NCBI RefSeq assembly: GCF_036884255.1
Contig: NZ_CP145605.1
Coordinates: 372,001 to 436,000, forward strand
Direction of reading: 5' to 3'
Source: Paenibacillus tundrae
GTDB lineage: Bacteria; Bacillota; Bacilli; Paenibacillales; Paenibacillaceae
Length of the DNA: 64,000 nucleotides
Positions 33,699 through 42,701 of the stretch are shown here, piece by piece. The notes under the pieces were generated by a model, which was not told where the DNA came from, searched no databases, and worked only from the letters and a program-made list of their open reading frames with translations. The position numbers and the translations under genes are program-made. Every line of letters starts with the position of its first letter. The first letter of the stretch is position 1.

Positions 33699-34538
33699 TT
33701 ACTCAGGCTTGGCGCCCAGCCATTTTTCATGTAAAGTGTCGTACTCACCGCTATCCTGCAGGCTCTTGAGCAGGCTGTTCACTTCGGATACAAAAGCAGA
33801 GTCGCCTTTGCGAATCGCCATACCATAAGGCTCACTAGTGAAATTGCCACCGACCAGCTTGTAGTTATTATCCGTTTGTTGCATACCAATCAGGATGATG
33901 TTATCCGTTGTTAATGCCTCACCTTTGCCGGCTTTGAGCGCTGTGAAGGCATCCTGGTAGTTATCGAATTCCAGCACTTCGGCATCGGGAGCCTTTTCGC
34001 GAATGTTCTGAGCAGAAGTGGAGCCCTTCACAGCCAGTACCTTTACACCTCCGAGACTCTCTAGCCCGGTGATATCACTGTCGTTTTTCACAAGCAAGGA
34101 TTGCCCTGCCTCAAAATATACATCACTGAAATCAACCTGCTCTTTACGTTCATCTGTAATCGTCATTGTGGCAATAATGATGTCAATGTCGCCGTTTTGC
34201 AGGAGCGGAATACGAGTCTTCGATGTTACTTCCTTCAGCTCGACCTTGGTCTCATCTCCCAGAATTTGTTTGGCGAGTGCCTTCGCGATATCGATATCGA
34301 AGCCTTCTACCTCACCGCTTGCAGGGTCTTTAAGCCCGAATAACTTCGTATCGTACTTCACGCCAGCAATGAGTTTACCCCGTTCTTTAATCTGTTCAAT
34401 GGTACCTTTGGCTTCCGAGGTGTTGTCGCCAGATCCGCCAGATCCAGAGGATGAATCCCCGCCTGTGTTACAACCAGAGATGACAAGCGCCAGAATCAAT
34501 ACGAGCATGAGTGACGGCCACTTCAATATGTTCTTCAT
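33699..34538 (-). CDS. glnH: Glutamine-type substrate-binding lipoprotein
   Basis: 279 aa. Signal plus lipobox VISGCNTG (Cys ~23), Gly/Ser linker, then the periplasmic-binding-protein-like SBP_bac_3 fold starting KLIAGVKYDTKLFGLKDP, with GFDIDIAKALAKQIL and NGDIDIIIATMTIT typical for polar amino-acid binders. Anchored on the outer face of the membrane. Confidence 0.9.
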   Translation of the reverse strand: MKNILKWPSLMLVLILALVISGCNTGGDSSSGSGGSGDNTSEAKGTIEQIKERGKLIAGVKYDTKLFGLKDPASGEVEGFDIDIAKALAKQILGDETKVELKEVTSKTRIPLLQNGDIDIIIATMTITDERKEQVDFSDVYFEAGQSLLVKNDSDITGLESLGGVKVLAVKGSTSAQNIREKAPDAEVLEFDNYQDAFTALKAGKGEALTTDNIILIGMQQTDNNYKLVGGNFTSEPYGMAIRKGDSAFVSEVNSLLKSLQDSGEYDTLHEKWLGAKPE

Positions 34539-34570
34539 TTGTTAAAGACCCCTTTTCCAATGGAATGATA

Positions 34571-35299
34571 TTAGTGGTGAATCAGACGACTCAGGAATTG
34601 TTGGGCACGTTCCTCTCTAGGGTTGTCAAAGAACGAGGCGGCAGAAGCTTCCTCCACAATGCGACCTTCATCCATAAAAATAACGCGATCCGCCACTTCA
34701 CGGGCGAACCCCATCTCGTGGGTAACAACAACCATGGTCATCCCGTTGTGTGCAAGCGAGCGCATGACATCAAGCACTTCCCCGATCATTTCAGGATCCA
34801 ATGCGGAAGTGGGTTCGTCGAACAGCATGATTTTGGGCTCCATAGCCAGACCGCGGGCGATCGCAACACGCTGTTGTTGTCCGCCGGACAACTGTGATGG
34901 ATAACTGTCTGCCTTCTCGGCAATGCCTACACGGGTCAGATATTTCATGGCCGTAGCGGCAGCCTGTTCTTTGGGTTGTTTGCGCACCTTCATCGGTGCC
35001 AGGGTGATGTTATCAATGACTTTTTTGTGGGGATAGAGATTGAAGTGTTGAAATACCATGCCTATGTCACGGCGGAAGAGGTTAATGTCGACCTTTTTCT
35101 GATGTAAAGGAATCCCGCTAACAACGAGCTCACCTCCAGAAATGGTTTCTAGACGATTAATACAGCGGAGCAATGTGCTTTTGCCTGAGCCAGAAGGTCC
35201 GATAATGACGACAACCTCACCTTCCTCAATCCGAAGATGGATATCCTTGAGAACGTGGAAGTGACCAAAGTGCTTCTGAACCCCTTTGAATTCAATCAA
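34571..35299 (-). CDS. glnQ: Polar amino acid ABC transporter ATPase (GlnQ-type)
   Basis: 242 aa. Walker [11 protein letters not shown]-loop [11 protein letters not shown], signature [16 protein letters not shown], Walker [14 protein letters not shown]-loop [12 protein letters not shown] 35299 ([11 protein letters not shown]) behind AAAGGATG is chosen, since it gives the standard length; the open frame to 35356 adds an unlikely hydrophobic tail. First gene of the operon. Confidence 0.9.
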   Translation of the reverse strand: MIEFKGVQKHFGHFHVLKDIHLRIEEGEVVVIIGPSGSGKSTLLRCINRLETISGGELVVSGIPLHQKKVDINLFRRDIGMVFQHFNLYPHKKVIDNITLAPMKVRKQPKEQAAATAMKYLTRVGIAEKADSYPSQLSGGQQQRVAIARGLAMEPKIMLFDEPTSALDPEMIGEVLDVMRSLAHNGMTMVVVTHEMGFAREVADRVIFMDEGRIVEEASAASFFDNPREERAQQFLSRLIHH

Positions 35300-35707
35300 C
35301 AGTGCATCCCATCCTTTCTGCAACGTTAGTTTGAAAAGGAAGATTAAGGAAAACATTGGAAGTGGTTATTTCATCATACATAGTCATCCTGTGTGTGGCA
35401 ATTAATTTGTTATAAAATGTGACATAAGTAATGGGTTGAGTAGGGCTAACACCTATATTGTGTTATATCTTTGTTATGTTAAAAGATTTGCTGTGACGAA
35501 TTCTGACAGAAAAATGATCCGATTTTCCTAGTGGATTTACAGACATTGGAATAGATGGTTGTAGTATGATGAAAGAGATATTCTGTTAGACCATTCAGAA
35601 ACCGAACAAATAACATCAAGTTCCATTAGTAGTTGGCAAAAAAGATCAACCTTTGATCCCATTGCTGCTGATATGATGGAGCGAGAATACACTTCATAGG
35701 CCTAATC

Positions 35708-35938
35708 TATATAAATTGAACGAAGCATTTACACGAGAACGGAGAGGACAGAAATAACATGGAGAAGCAGAGCGTTCGCCTGAAAGCTTTCTGCAAGAAA
35801 GCTACATCGGAAGCATAAGCTATCACCGGATTTTCTCTAGGGAATAGGGAATCAAAAAAATCTGGGGATAACAGCGATCGTAAGGTTATTCTGTCATCGG
35901 AGTGGCAAGTGTAAATATCCGTCTGTTCAATTTATATA
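35708..35938 (+). repeat. Family B interspersed repeat, copy 1 (231 bp, MITE-like)
   Basis: Ends are exact inverted repeats: TATATAAATTGAAC and GTTCAATTTATATA, followed inward by ATTTACAC/GTGTAAAT. ATC flanks both sides, possibly a 3-bp target duplication. Interior holds GAGAAGCAGAGCG, a CTTTCTGCAAGAAAG hairpin, and GGGGATAACAGCGATCG. Occupies the stretch just before the GH28 start. The rest of 35300-35707 shows no gene. Confidence 0.85.
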
Positions 35939-35973
35939 ATCCAATAAGAAGCAGAAAGGATGATAACTACGCG

Positions 35974-37587
35974 ATGAATACATATAATTCCGCAATACGT
36001 GCTGGTGATGAATTAACGTCTGATAAAGTATCATACGACGTTTCTTTACCTAACATTCCTGCTCAGGATTTTCTGATTACCGAATTTGGGGCTGTAGGAG
36101 ATGGTGTGACCGACAATACGGAGGTGTTCCGGCTTGCCATCGCGGCTTGTTCTGAGGCAGGCGGGGGGCGTATCGTTATTCCTGCTGGTGTATGGCTCAC
36201 GGGGCCGATTATTTTACGTAGTCGAATCGAGCTGCATGTCCAGGCTGGGGCACTAGTTACCTTTAGTCGAGACTTTGATCAATATCCTTTAATTGCATCG
36301 ACCTTTGAAGGGTGGCAGGCTGTCCGCTGTCAATCTCCGATTGATGGAGACCAGTTAGAGGATATCGCCATTACGGGTGAAGGGGTATGGGACGGAAATG
36401 GTGAGGCATGGCGTCCGGTCAAGCGTTCTAAACTGACGGCATCACAATGGAAAGCACTAGCAGCTTCCGGTGGAGTCATTGAACATACAAGCGGTGAGGA
36501 AGAGATCTGGTGGCCATCTCAGTCTGCGCTTGAGGGGAATGCAGTTGCGAATCGGATGCATGTAGAACAAGTGCGTGACCTATCAGCCTACGAGGGGATT
36601 AGAGATTTTCTTCGGCCCAATATGGTGAGTTTGCGTCGATGCAAACGAGTATTGTTGGATGGGCCAACCTTTCAGAATTCTCCGGCGTGGAATCTGCACC
36701 CTTGGGCTTCAGAGCATGTGACGATTCGAAACGTCAGTGTTCGAAATCCGTGGTTTTCTCAGAATGGGGATGGATTGGACATCGAATCCTGCCGTTATGT
36801 TCTGGTAGAGAACAGTGTCTTCGACGTTGGGGATGATGCAATCTGCATGAAGTCCGGCAAGGATGCCGAAGGTCGCGAACTAGGTTTGCCATCGGAGTAT
36901 GTTACCATTCGGGGTTGTACCGTGTACCACGGTCATGGCGGCTTCGTCATTGGCAGTGAAATGTCTGGTGGCGTGAGACATGTGCGTGTGTCAGACTGTA
37001 CGTTTATCGGAACAGATATTGGGCTTCGTTTCAAGAGTGCGCGTGGGCGTGGCGGCGTAGTGGAGGACATTGAAATTGAGCGAATCTATATGAAAGACAT
37101 TATTATGGAAGCGATCTCATTTTCATTTTTCTATGCGAATCAGGAAGGTTCGGCACGAGGAAGTGACATTGCACATGAAGTCACTGAGGAGACGCCAGTG
37201 TTCCGGGATATTCGAATTAAGGATGTAGTCTGCTCCGGGGCGGACACTGCATTACTGGTTAGTGGGCTACCGGAAATGCCGCTAGATGGATTAGTGATAG
37301 AAGGATACCGTGTGTCTGCGCAAAAAGGTGTGCAATGCTCGCATGCCAAACATGTGCGGATCGCCGATCTGCAACTCACCGTAGCTGAAGGCTCGCTGAT
37401 TGAGCTTCACCAGTGCAAAGGGGCGGAGCTTGAAGGCATCGAAGGAATAGGCGCGGATGGTCGACTTTTGCGGATTACAGGACATGATACGACAGGTATT
37501 GTTTGCCGGGGAGAAGTAGCCGATACCGAGGGAAGACAGATTTCCATTGGGCCAAATGTAAGAAGTGGTGCGTTAATTCGCCAATAA
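35974..37587 (+). CDS. Glycoside hydrolase family 28 (polygalacturonase-type)
   Basis: 537 aa right-handed beta-helix enzyme acting on polygalacturonate or rhamnogalacturonan. Seen: N-terminal FGAVGDGVTDNT; catalytic blocks NGDGLDIES, VGDDAICMKSGKD, GHGGFVIGSEMSGG and LRFKSARGRGG, the GH28 series with the Asp triad and the RxK site. No signal peptide, so it probably trims imported oligomers (exo-type). ATG 35974 follows AGAAAGGATG; the frame to 35902 runs into the repeat. Divergent partner of the AraC gene across 265 bases is in fact convergent, so regulation is through its own upstream region. Confidence 0.88.
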   Translation: MNTYNSAIRAGDELTSDKVSYDVSLPNIPAQDFLITEFGAVGDGVTDNTEVFRLAIAACSEAGGGRIVIPAGVWLTGPIILRSRIELHVQAGALVTFSRDFDQYPLIASTFEGWQAVRCQSPIDGDQLEDIAITGEGVWDGNGEAWRPVKRSKLTASQWKALAASGGVIEHTSGEEEIWWPSQSALEGNAVANRMHVEQVRDLSAYEGIRDFLRPNMVSLRRCKRVLLDGPTFQNSPAWNLHPWASEHVTIRNVSVRNPWFSQNGDGLDIESCRYVLVENSVFDVGDDAICMKSGKDAEGRELGLPSEYVTIRGCTVYHGHGGFVIGSEMSGGVRHVRVSDCTFIGTDIGLRFKSARGRGGVVEDIEIERIYMKDIIMEAISFSFFYANQEGSARGSDIAHEVTEETPVFRDIRIKDVVCSGADTALLVSGLPEMPLDGLVIEGYRVSAQKGVQCSHAKHVRIADLQLTVAEGSLIELHQCKGAELEGIEGIGADGRLLRITGHDTTGIVCRGEVADTEGRQISIGPNVRSGALIRQ

Positions 37588-37747
37588 TTAGCTTATAAAA
37601 TGGGATTCGATAGTAGCCGAAGTGGTGTAGCAATGATCTCTGATGAAAGGCTGAATGAATGGTGCATCCCTAGATGGAGAATGTAGTTAGATTATTAAGG
37701 CTACCCACTCGGCTGTCCTGTATTCCAAACTGGATTGATATTAGATG

Positions 37748-37776
37748 GATCGCATGTTATCATGCGGTCTATTTCT
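37748..37776 (+). terminator. Possible terminator between the GH28 and AraC genes
   Basis: Hairpin GATCGCATG-TTAT-CATGCGGTC followed by TATTTCT. The distance (160 bases) from the GH28 stop makes the role uncertain. Confidence 0.4.
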
Positions 37777-37852
37777 GATTGATGTTTGAACCATTAAATG
37801 AATATAGAGATCTCTCGCTCGTTAATGCACAGGTTTCCTAAGTGAACCTCAC

Positions 37853-38704
37853 TTACCGATGCTCTTTGCGATAACGAAGCGGTGTGGTGCCAGTGACTTG
37901 TTTAAAGGTTTTGTTAAAATGAGCCGTATGCTCAAACCCCACCTTCTCCGCAATGAACTGCACACGCTCCTGTGTGGACAATAATCTACGTTGGGCTTCC
38001 CGAACCCGGACAACGCGCAGATACTCACTAAATCGAAAACCAGTTAACCGGCTGAACATGCGACTCAGATAGGATGGGCTTATATAGAAACGAGCGGCGG
38101 CTTCCTCCAGCGTAAGCGGTTCGTCATAATGAGTGTTCACGTAACGGGCAATCTCGGTAATTTTGTCATGCATAGGGTGGATTGGCTCAGGTGTCATTTG
38201 CCGTGTCATTTCTAGTGCACGATGAATGCTGATTAATAGCTGGGAGAGCAGGCTGCGTACAACAATTTCATAATACGGACGACGATCTTTACACTCGCGC
38301 AGCATCTGTTCCAACAAGCGCTGTATCTCAGGCTGTTCCGATTCGGGAACATGCAGTAATCGTGATCGTTCAAACGGAAGCAGACCGCAGATGCCAAGCT
38401 CCATTCCCGTAGCGAACGAGGGAGAGAATCCGACGAGGATACGTTCAAAACTAGGAATGCTTCCTTTAGACGTAATGTGTACGTCGTGTGGATTAATTAA
38501 GATTAGATCGCCTTTGCTCGCGTTGAGCAGTTGACCGTTCATGGAATACACACGTTCTCCTTCAAGCAGATAGTATAGCTCGTAAAAAGGGTGAGCGTGG
38601 GGCTGTGGCATGGCGTTCCCATCATGTCTTCGCATATGTTCTATGGTAAAGGAATTATCTCCAATTCGATATTTGGGTCCGATTCGATCTTCGATCACAC
38701 TCAT
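37853..38704 (-). CDS. AraC-family transcriptional regulator
   Basis: 283 aa. N-terminal cupin sensor (QPHAHPFYELYYLLEGERVYS, HDVHITSKG), C-terminal double HTH: LTLEEAAARFYISPSYLSRMFSRLTGFRFSEYL and VQFIAEKVGFEHTAHFNKTFKQVTGTTPLRYR. Sensors of this type bind sugars. Beside the GH28 gene it may control pectin catabolism. A perfect cre site lies about 70 bases upstream of the start, placing it under CcpA. Confidence 0.9.
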   Translation of the reverse strand: MSVIEDRIGPKYRIGDNSFTIEHMRRHDGNAMPQPHAHPFYELYYLLEGERVYSMNGQLLNASKGDLILINPHDVHITSKGSIPSFERILVGFSPSFATGMELGICGLLPFERSRLLHVPESEQPEIQRLLEQMLRECKDRRPYYEIVVRSLLSQLLISIHRALEMTRQMTPEPIHPMHDKITEIARYVNTHYDEPLTLEEAAARFYISPSYLSRMFSRLTGFRFSEYLRVVRVREAQRRLLSTQERVQFIAEKVGFEHTAHFNKTFKQVTGTTPLRYRKEHR

Positions 38705-38771
38705 AACACGGCTCCTCTCTGCTTCGGCGGTTAACGGTTATATGTATATCATAACGGAAAATCCAGTTTAT

Positions 38772-38785
38772 TGTAAACGCTATCA
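38772..38785 (-). promoter_or_regulatory. cre site upstream of the AraC-type regulator
   Basis: TGTAAACGCTATCA matches every position of TGWAANCGNTNWCA and extends to TTGTAAACGCTATCAA. Lies 68 bases before the AraC start codon, in the promoter region. The other side (cupin gene) is 175 bases away. Confidence 0.7.
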
Positions 38786-38960
38786 ACCAAGGCTGTGGCA
38801 TGTTGTAGAGATAGAGTCAGACGAGAAGATAATCAAAATGGGCGGCTGTGATATAGCCTAAAGGTGACAAAAAGCTAACGATGTTTTACAGTAGGGAGAG
38901 CGAGGCAAAACTCTAGATGAAGAGTACCTCCAATTAGATGTGGAAGGAAGGAAATAGGAT

Positions 38961-39419
38961 ATGACGACACATGAATTATCGCCTCTGGTTGCAGCACTGG
39001 ACATGCAGCCTCACGTTGAAGGCGGTTGGTATAAGGAAGTATGGAAGGCTTCTTATCAGATCCCACAATCCGTATTGCCGGAAGCATACTCGGGACCCCG
39101 GTTCTCGGCAAGCTCGACGTACTTTTTGCTGCACAAGCATGAAATTTCAGAGTGGCACACGGTGTTATCTGATGAACTTTGGTTGTGGCATAGCGGTAGC
39201 CCGGTTGAATTGAAGCTGGGTGGTAATGGAGAGAATCCAGAGAACGAAGAGGTTCTCGTACTCGGTATGGATCTCGCTGCTGGACAATCACCACAAGTAC
39301 TTGTTCCTGCCGGCGTGTGGCAGACGGCTCGCCCGCTCGGCGATGAGCCCGTACTCGTGACGTGCGTTGTAGCACCAGGTTTCCACTTTGATGATTTTAA
39401 GCTGGTATCCAAAGGCTAA
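38961..39419 (+). CDS. Cupin_5 (DUF985) family protein
   Basis: 152 aa. Starts with HVEGGWYKEVWKAS and contains SASSTYFLLHKHEISEWHTVLSDELWLWHSG and LVPAGVWQTARP, the conserved blocks of the DUF985/Cupin_5 family. The biochemical role is not established; a metal or sugar-binding beta-barrel is likely. RBS AAGGAAGGA. Monocistronic, ended by a terminator. Confidence 0.87.
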   Translation: MTTHELSPLVAALDMQPHVEGGWYKEVWKASYQIPQSVLPEAYSGPRFSASSTYFLLHKHEISEWHTVLSDELWLWHSGSPVELKLGGNGENPENEEVLVLGMDLAAGQSPQVLVPAGVWQTARPLGDEPVLVTCVVAPGFHFDDFKLVSKG

Positions 39420-39469
39420 GTAAAACAAAGTTTAAGCTGAATAGGGGCATACGTTGACCCAAAGATAAT

Positions 39470-39516
39470 AAATCCCGACTCCAATGCAGTCATGCATAGG
39501 GTCGGGATTTTGATTT
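39470..39516. terminator. Bidirectional terminator between the cupin and aldo/keto reductase genes
   Basis: AATCCCGACTCC with GGGTCGGGATT, A/T-rich on both sides, between converging genes. Confidence 0.85.
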
Positions 39517-39551
39517 TAATATCATGTGTTAGCGTATCATATTTGTTTGCT

Positions 39552-40379
39552 CTAAAAATTGAAGTTATCTGGATCGGAACCGAAGCGTTTATTCTCGTTC
39601 AGACTGTTGATCTGCTCGATATCTTCTGCTGTTAATTCAAAATCGTATACATCGGCATTCTCGCGAATACGCTCTGGTGTAACGGATTTAGGTATAGTTA
39701 CGATGCTGTTTTGCAGATCCCAACGCAGAATCACCTGTGCAGCTGTTTTGTTGTATTTGGCTGCAATCGTTTGCAATAATGGGTGTTCTACTAGATGGCC
39801 TTGTCCCAGTGGTGACCAGGCTTCGATCTGAATCTGGTGTTTGGCACAGTACTCTCTTAGTTCCGATTGGATCAGCAATGGGTGTAGCTCGACTTGGTTG
39901 ACCGCAGGTTTGATCTTAGCATCCGTCATCAGGTCTTCAAGGTGGTGAATCTGGAAGTTACTCACCCCAATGGCGCGGATGCGTCCTTCTTGATGTAGCT
40001 TCTCCAGTGCTCTCCATGTATCCTTGTACTTTCCTTTTACAGGCCAGTGGATGAGATAGAGATCGAGAACTTCGAGTTCAAGTCGTTCCATACTTGCTTC
40101 AAAAGCGGCCAGTGTGGACTCATAGCCTTGATCGCCATTCCACACTTTGGTCGTAATAAACAGATCTTCGCGGGCAATTCCGGATTCACGAATACCTTGG
40201 GCAACACCAGATTCATTGTTATAACCTTTGGCAGTATCGATGCTGCGGTACCCTGCCTGAATGGCCGTTTTAACTGTTTCAACAACTTCTTCTCCATCCT
40301 TCACCTTGAATACACCCAAACCTAACCAAGGCATTTTGACACCGTTATACAGTGTAGTTGAATCTTGCACATGTTTCAT
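39552..40379 (-). CDS. Aldo/keto reductase (YvgN/2,5-diketogluconate reductase-like)
   Basis: 275 aa NADPH-dependent TIM-barrel reductase. Catalytic tetrad visible: Asp/Tyr in [12 protein letters not shown], Lys in LFITTKVW, His in YLIHWP. C-terminal cofactor segment [21 protein letters not shown]. Reduces aldehydes or methylglyoxal in Bacillus relatives. An inverted repeat (40437-40458) sits in its promoter region. Confidence 0.9.
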   Translation of the reverse strand: MKHVQDSTTLYNGVKMPWLGLGVFKVKDGEEVVETVKTAIQAGYRSIDTAKGYNNESGVAQGIRESGIAREDLFITTKVWNGDQGYESTLAAFEASMERLELEVLDLYLIHWPVKGKYKDTWRALEKLHQEGRIRAIGVSNFQIHHLEDLMTDAKIKPAVNQVELHPLLIQSELREYCAKHQIQIEAWSPLGQGHLVEHPLLQTIAAKYNKTAAQVILRWDLQNSIVTIPKSVTPERIRENADVYDFELTAEDIEQINSLNENKRFGSDPDNFNF

Positions 40380-40436
40380 GATCCGAATTCCTCCTTTAAG
40401 ATAGATGGACTAAACCCACTCGCTCTCTGTATGTAT

Positions 40437-40458
40437 TACCCTATCAAGCAATAGAGTA
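40437..40458 (-). promoter_or_regulatory. Inverted repeat in the aldo/keto reductase promoter
   Basis: TACCCTA-N8-TAGAGTA (6 of 7 arms matching) lies just downstream of a TATAAT on the minus strand. Candidate operator for a regulator that I cannot identify. The rest of 40459-40709 shows nothing. Confidence 0.3.
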
Positions 40459-40709
40459 CCTCATAATTATAGCCTTGTACTTTGGTGGGGAACAAGACAT
40501 TAGAACATGTCGATCCACTTATACTCATCGTGAAATTTTACGCTTTTTGCCCGGTAGAGGTTTGGATTTGGTGCGTTCGGGTGATAAGATGAAGTATACG
40601 AAAAGGCAATGGTCTATTTCGCTTAGCAGTGCGTACATAATGTAGATGTGATACACGACTGGCTCGCAGGGGCTGGAATGGTGTGATTAATCATAAAGGA
40701 GCAAGTGCA

Positions 40710-41966
40710 ATGGCTAAACCTAAACAAACGAAAAAAGCAGCAGCATGGTCACTCGTCATCATGGGGGCGGGATTTGCCGCATCGTTGCCATTTCAGGGCA
40801 GTCTAGTTGGTAAAATGCTGGTTGGATCATTTGAGGCTGGATTGGTGGGTGGACTCGCAGATTGGTTCGCTGTAACGGCACTATTCCGTCATCCGCTAGG
40901 CATACCGATTCCACACACGGCATTGCTGCCGAAGAATAGAGATAAGATGACCGAAGGGCTGGTCTCTGCGGTTGAGAATAATCTCCTCAACAAAGACAGT
41001 ATTACGGAGAAGATCGCGGGCTACAAAGCAGCGGAGACGATACTTGATACACTGGCTAAAGAGCTTCATACGGATGGCGCCAAAACGATGATTGATACAC
41101 TCTGCAAACGAATTCTTGCTGGACTGCCAGTGGAACAGATTGCTCCACTTGTGGCGCGTGAGATTAAGTCGCAGGCGGGTGATTTTGATCTTGGGCCGAT
41201 TCTAGAGCGGGCATCCATTCAGATGAGCGAGCGGGGATACGACGTTAAAGCACTGGATTATGGACTGAAGCAGGCGGAAGAATGGCTTGTAAAGCCAGAA
41301 ACCATTATGTTCTTGGGTGAAGCAGGCATGAAAGCAGTCAGCGGTATTCAGTTGAATGGATTGATGCAATTTGCGATGAATGCGTTCATGGGTTACTTGA
41401 ATGAAGAGCGTCTCGGTAGTATTTTGCAAGGGTATCTGTTTGACCGTGTAGAGGACATGAAACGGGAAGGCAGCGCGCTTCGTTACAAAGTGCTTGATCT
41501 GGTGCGGACACAGACGGTTCGCATAGCGATGAGTGAGAGTGTGCAGCAAGGGCTAAATGATTGGAAGAATAGTATGTTGGACGGTTGGAATGCAGAAGAA
41601 ACGGTGCTGAATAAGCTCACTGAACTGAGAGACAAAGCACTTACTGGCATGGAAGATGGGCAATATGTGGATACGTATGCGCTGCCTGCAATTGAGCGGG
41701 TGTTGTCTGATCTGCGCGCAGATGAGGCGCTGCTGACGAGCCTGAATGCGAAGATCGTGGAAGGCGTAACGACTCTGCTGGAGAAAAATCATTCCAAAAT
41801 CGGGAATCTCGTACGCGAAAATGTCGATAAAATGGACAATGCATCTTTGGTAGCCTTAATTGAAGATAAGGTTGGGCAAGATCTGCAATGGATTCGAATT
41901 AACGGAGCCGTTACAGGATTTATCATTGGTATCGCACTGACCGCGCTACGGATTGTACTGGAATAG
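40710..41966 (+). CDS. DUF445 family membrane protein
   Basis: 418 aa. A membrane segment near the N-terminus (SLVIMGAGFAASLPFQG), then VGSFEAGLVGGLADWFAVTALFRHPLG, the DUF445 hallmark, a long helical middle, and a C-terminal membrane segment (AVTGFIIGIALTALRIVLE). Function unknown. ATG 40710 with AAAGGAGC is chosen over ATG 40683. Monocistronic with its own terminator. Confidence 0.9.
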   Translation: MAKPKQTKKAAAWSLVIMGAGFAASLPFQGSLVGKMLVGSFEAGLVGGLADWFAVTALFRHPLGIPIPHTALLPKNRDKMTEGLVSAVENNLLNKDSITEKIAGYKAAETILDTLAKELHTDGAKTMIDTLCKRILAGLPVEQIAPLVAREIKSQAGDFDLGPILERASIQMSERGYDVKALDYGLKQAEEWLVKPETIMFLGEAGMKAVSGIQLNGLMQFAMNAFMGYLNEERLGSILQGYLFDRVEDMKREGSALRYKVLDLVRTQTVRIAMSESVQQGLNDWKNSMLDGWNAEETVLNKLTELRDKALTGMEDGQYVDTYALPAIERVLSDLRADEALLTSLNAKIVEGVTTLLEKNHSKIGNLVRENVDKMDNASLVALIEDKVGQDLQWIRINGAVTGFIIGIALTALRIVLE

Positions 41967-42013
41967 TACAGCTAAACAGCGGATTAAAATAAGTGATGTA
42001 AGTAAAGTGTCCT

Positions 42014-42045
42014 AGAGCCGCTCATTCGAGAGCAGGCTCTTTTTG
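42014..42045 (+). terminator. Terminator after the DUF445 gene
   Basis: AGAGCCGCTC and GAGAGCAGGCTCT pair, then TTTTT. Confidence 0.7.
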
Positions 42046-42305
42046 TCGTACGCTGGAAAAATAATCAAACTACCTTACGCAAATATGATGCAGGTATCGG
42101 GAAAGGGGGTAATATACACCGGGATGCACCTTTGAATCATCTAGGAATAAAGTTACATAAAAACGATTCTGCTAGCCGATGTGGCTAATGTTGATTTTGT
42201 ACTATGATGCAGGTAACAGAAGAAAAGCCATTATGACGCAAGGATATGTTCCTTTTTCATAGGATGTGTGTAAAACATGAAAACAATGCGAAGAAGGTGA
42301 CCCGT

Positions 42306-42665
42306 ATGAAACCAATGCAAAAATATGCATGTTTATTTTGTTTAATTATACTATCTGTATTTATTTTAGGAGGTTGTCAGAGTATGAATAAAAATGAGGA
42401 CGAAGCATTGTTAAAGGAAGCAGAAAGCATTGCTATCCAGCATATGAAGGAAAAATATGATCTTGATGTTGTCGTCACTAGCGAGAAGAAACTTCCAAGC
42501 ATAGCGGTTGCTGAAATATCACTCAAAGGCCACGTCGTTGATCATGAAGAGCAACGATTCAATCTGTATGTAAATTACGAGAGAAAAGAAGTAACCAGTA
42601 TGGGAATGAGTGAAGAGTTTAAGAAGCTGTTATTAGATAAAGGCTATGATCCGTTCAAAAAGTGA
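42306..42665 (+). CDS. Small lipoprotein, DUF1433-like; possible immunity protein (TilA-like)
   Basis: 119 aa. Signal peptide and lipobox FILGGC with Cys24, then a compact alpha/beta domain (MKEKYDLDVVVTSEKK, FNLYVNYERKEVTS). Size, lipidation and position before a lipase gene fit DUF1433 lipoproteins that protect Staphylococcus aureus against the type VII lipase TslA (TilA). Family assignment is by pattern and context, not search. ATG 42306 follows GAAGGTGACC; upstream frame to 42246 unlikely. Confidence 0.65.
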   Translation: MKPMQKYACLFCLIILSVFILGGCQSMNKNEDEALLKEAESIAIQHMKEKYDLDVVVTSEKKLPSIAVAEISLKGHVVDHEEQRFNLYVNYERKEVTSMGMSEEFKKLLLDKGYDPFKK

Positions 42666-42701
42666 GTGTTAACGACTTCTTAAATTAGGAGGAGAGCGTA
42701 G

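Noticed and set aside
42084..42215. 13-bp direct repeat TATGATGCAGGTA at 42084 and 42203
   Set aside because: Could be two -10 regions by chance; no further copies or structure seen.
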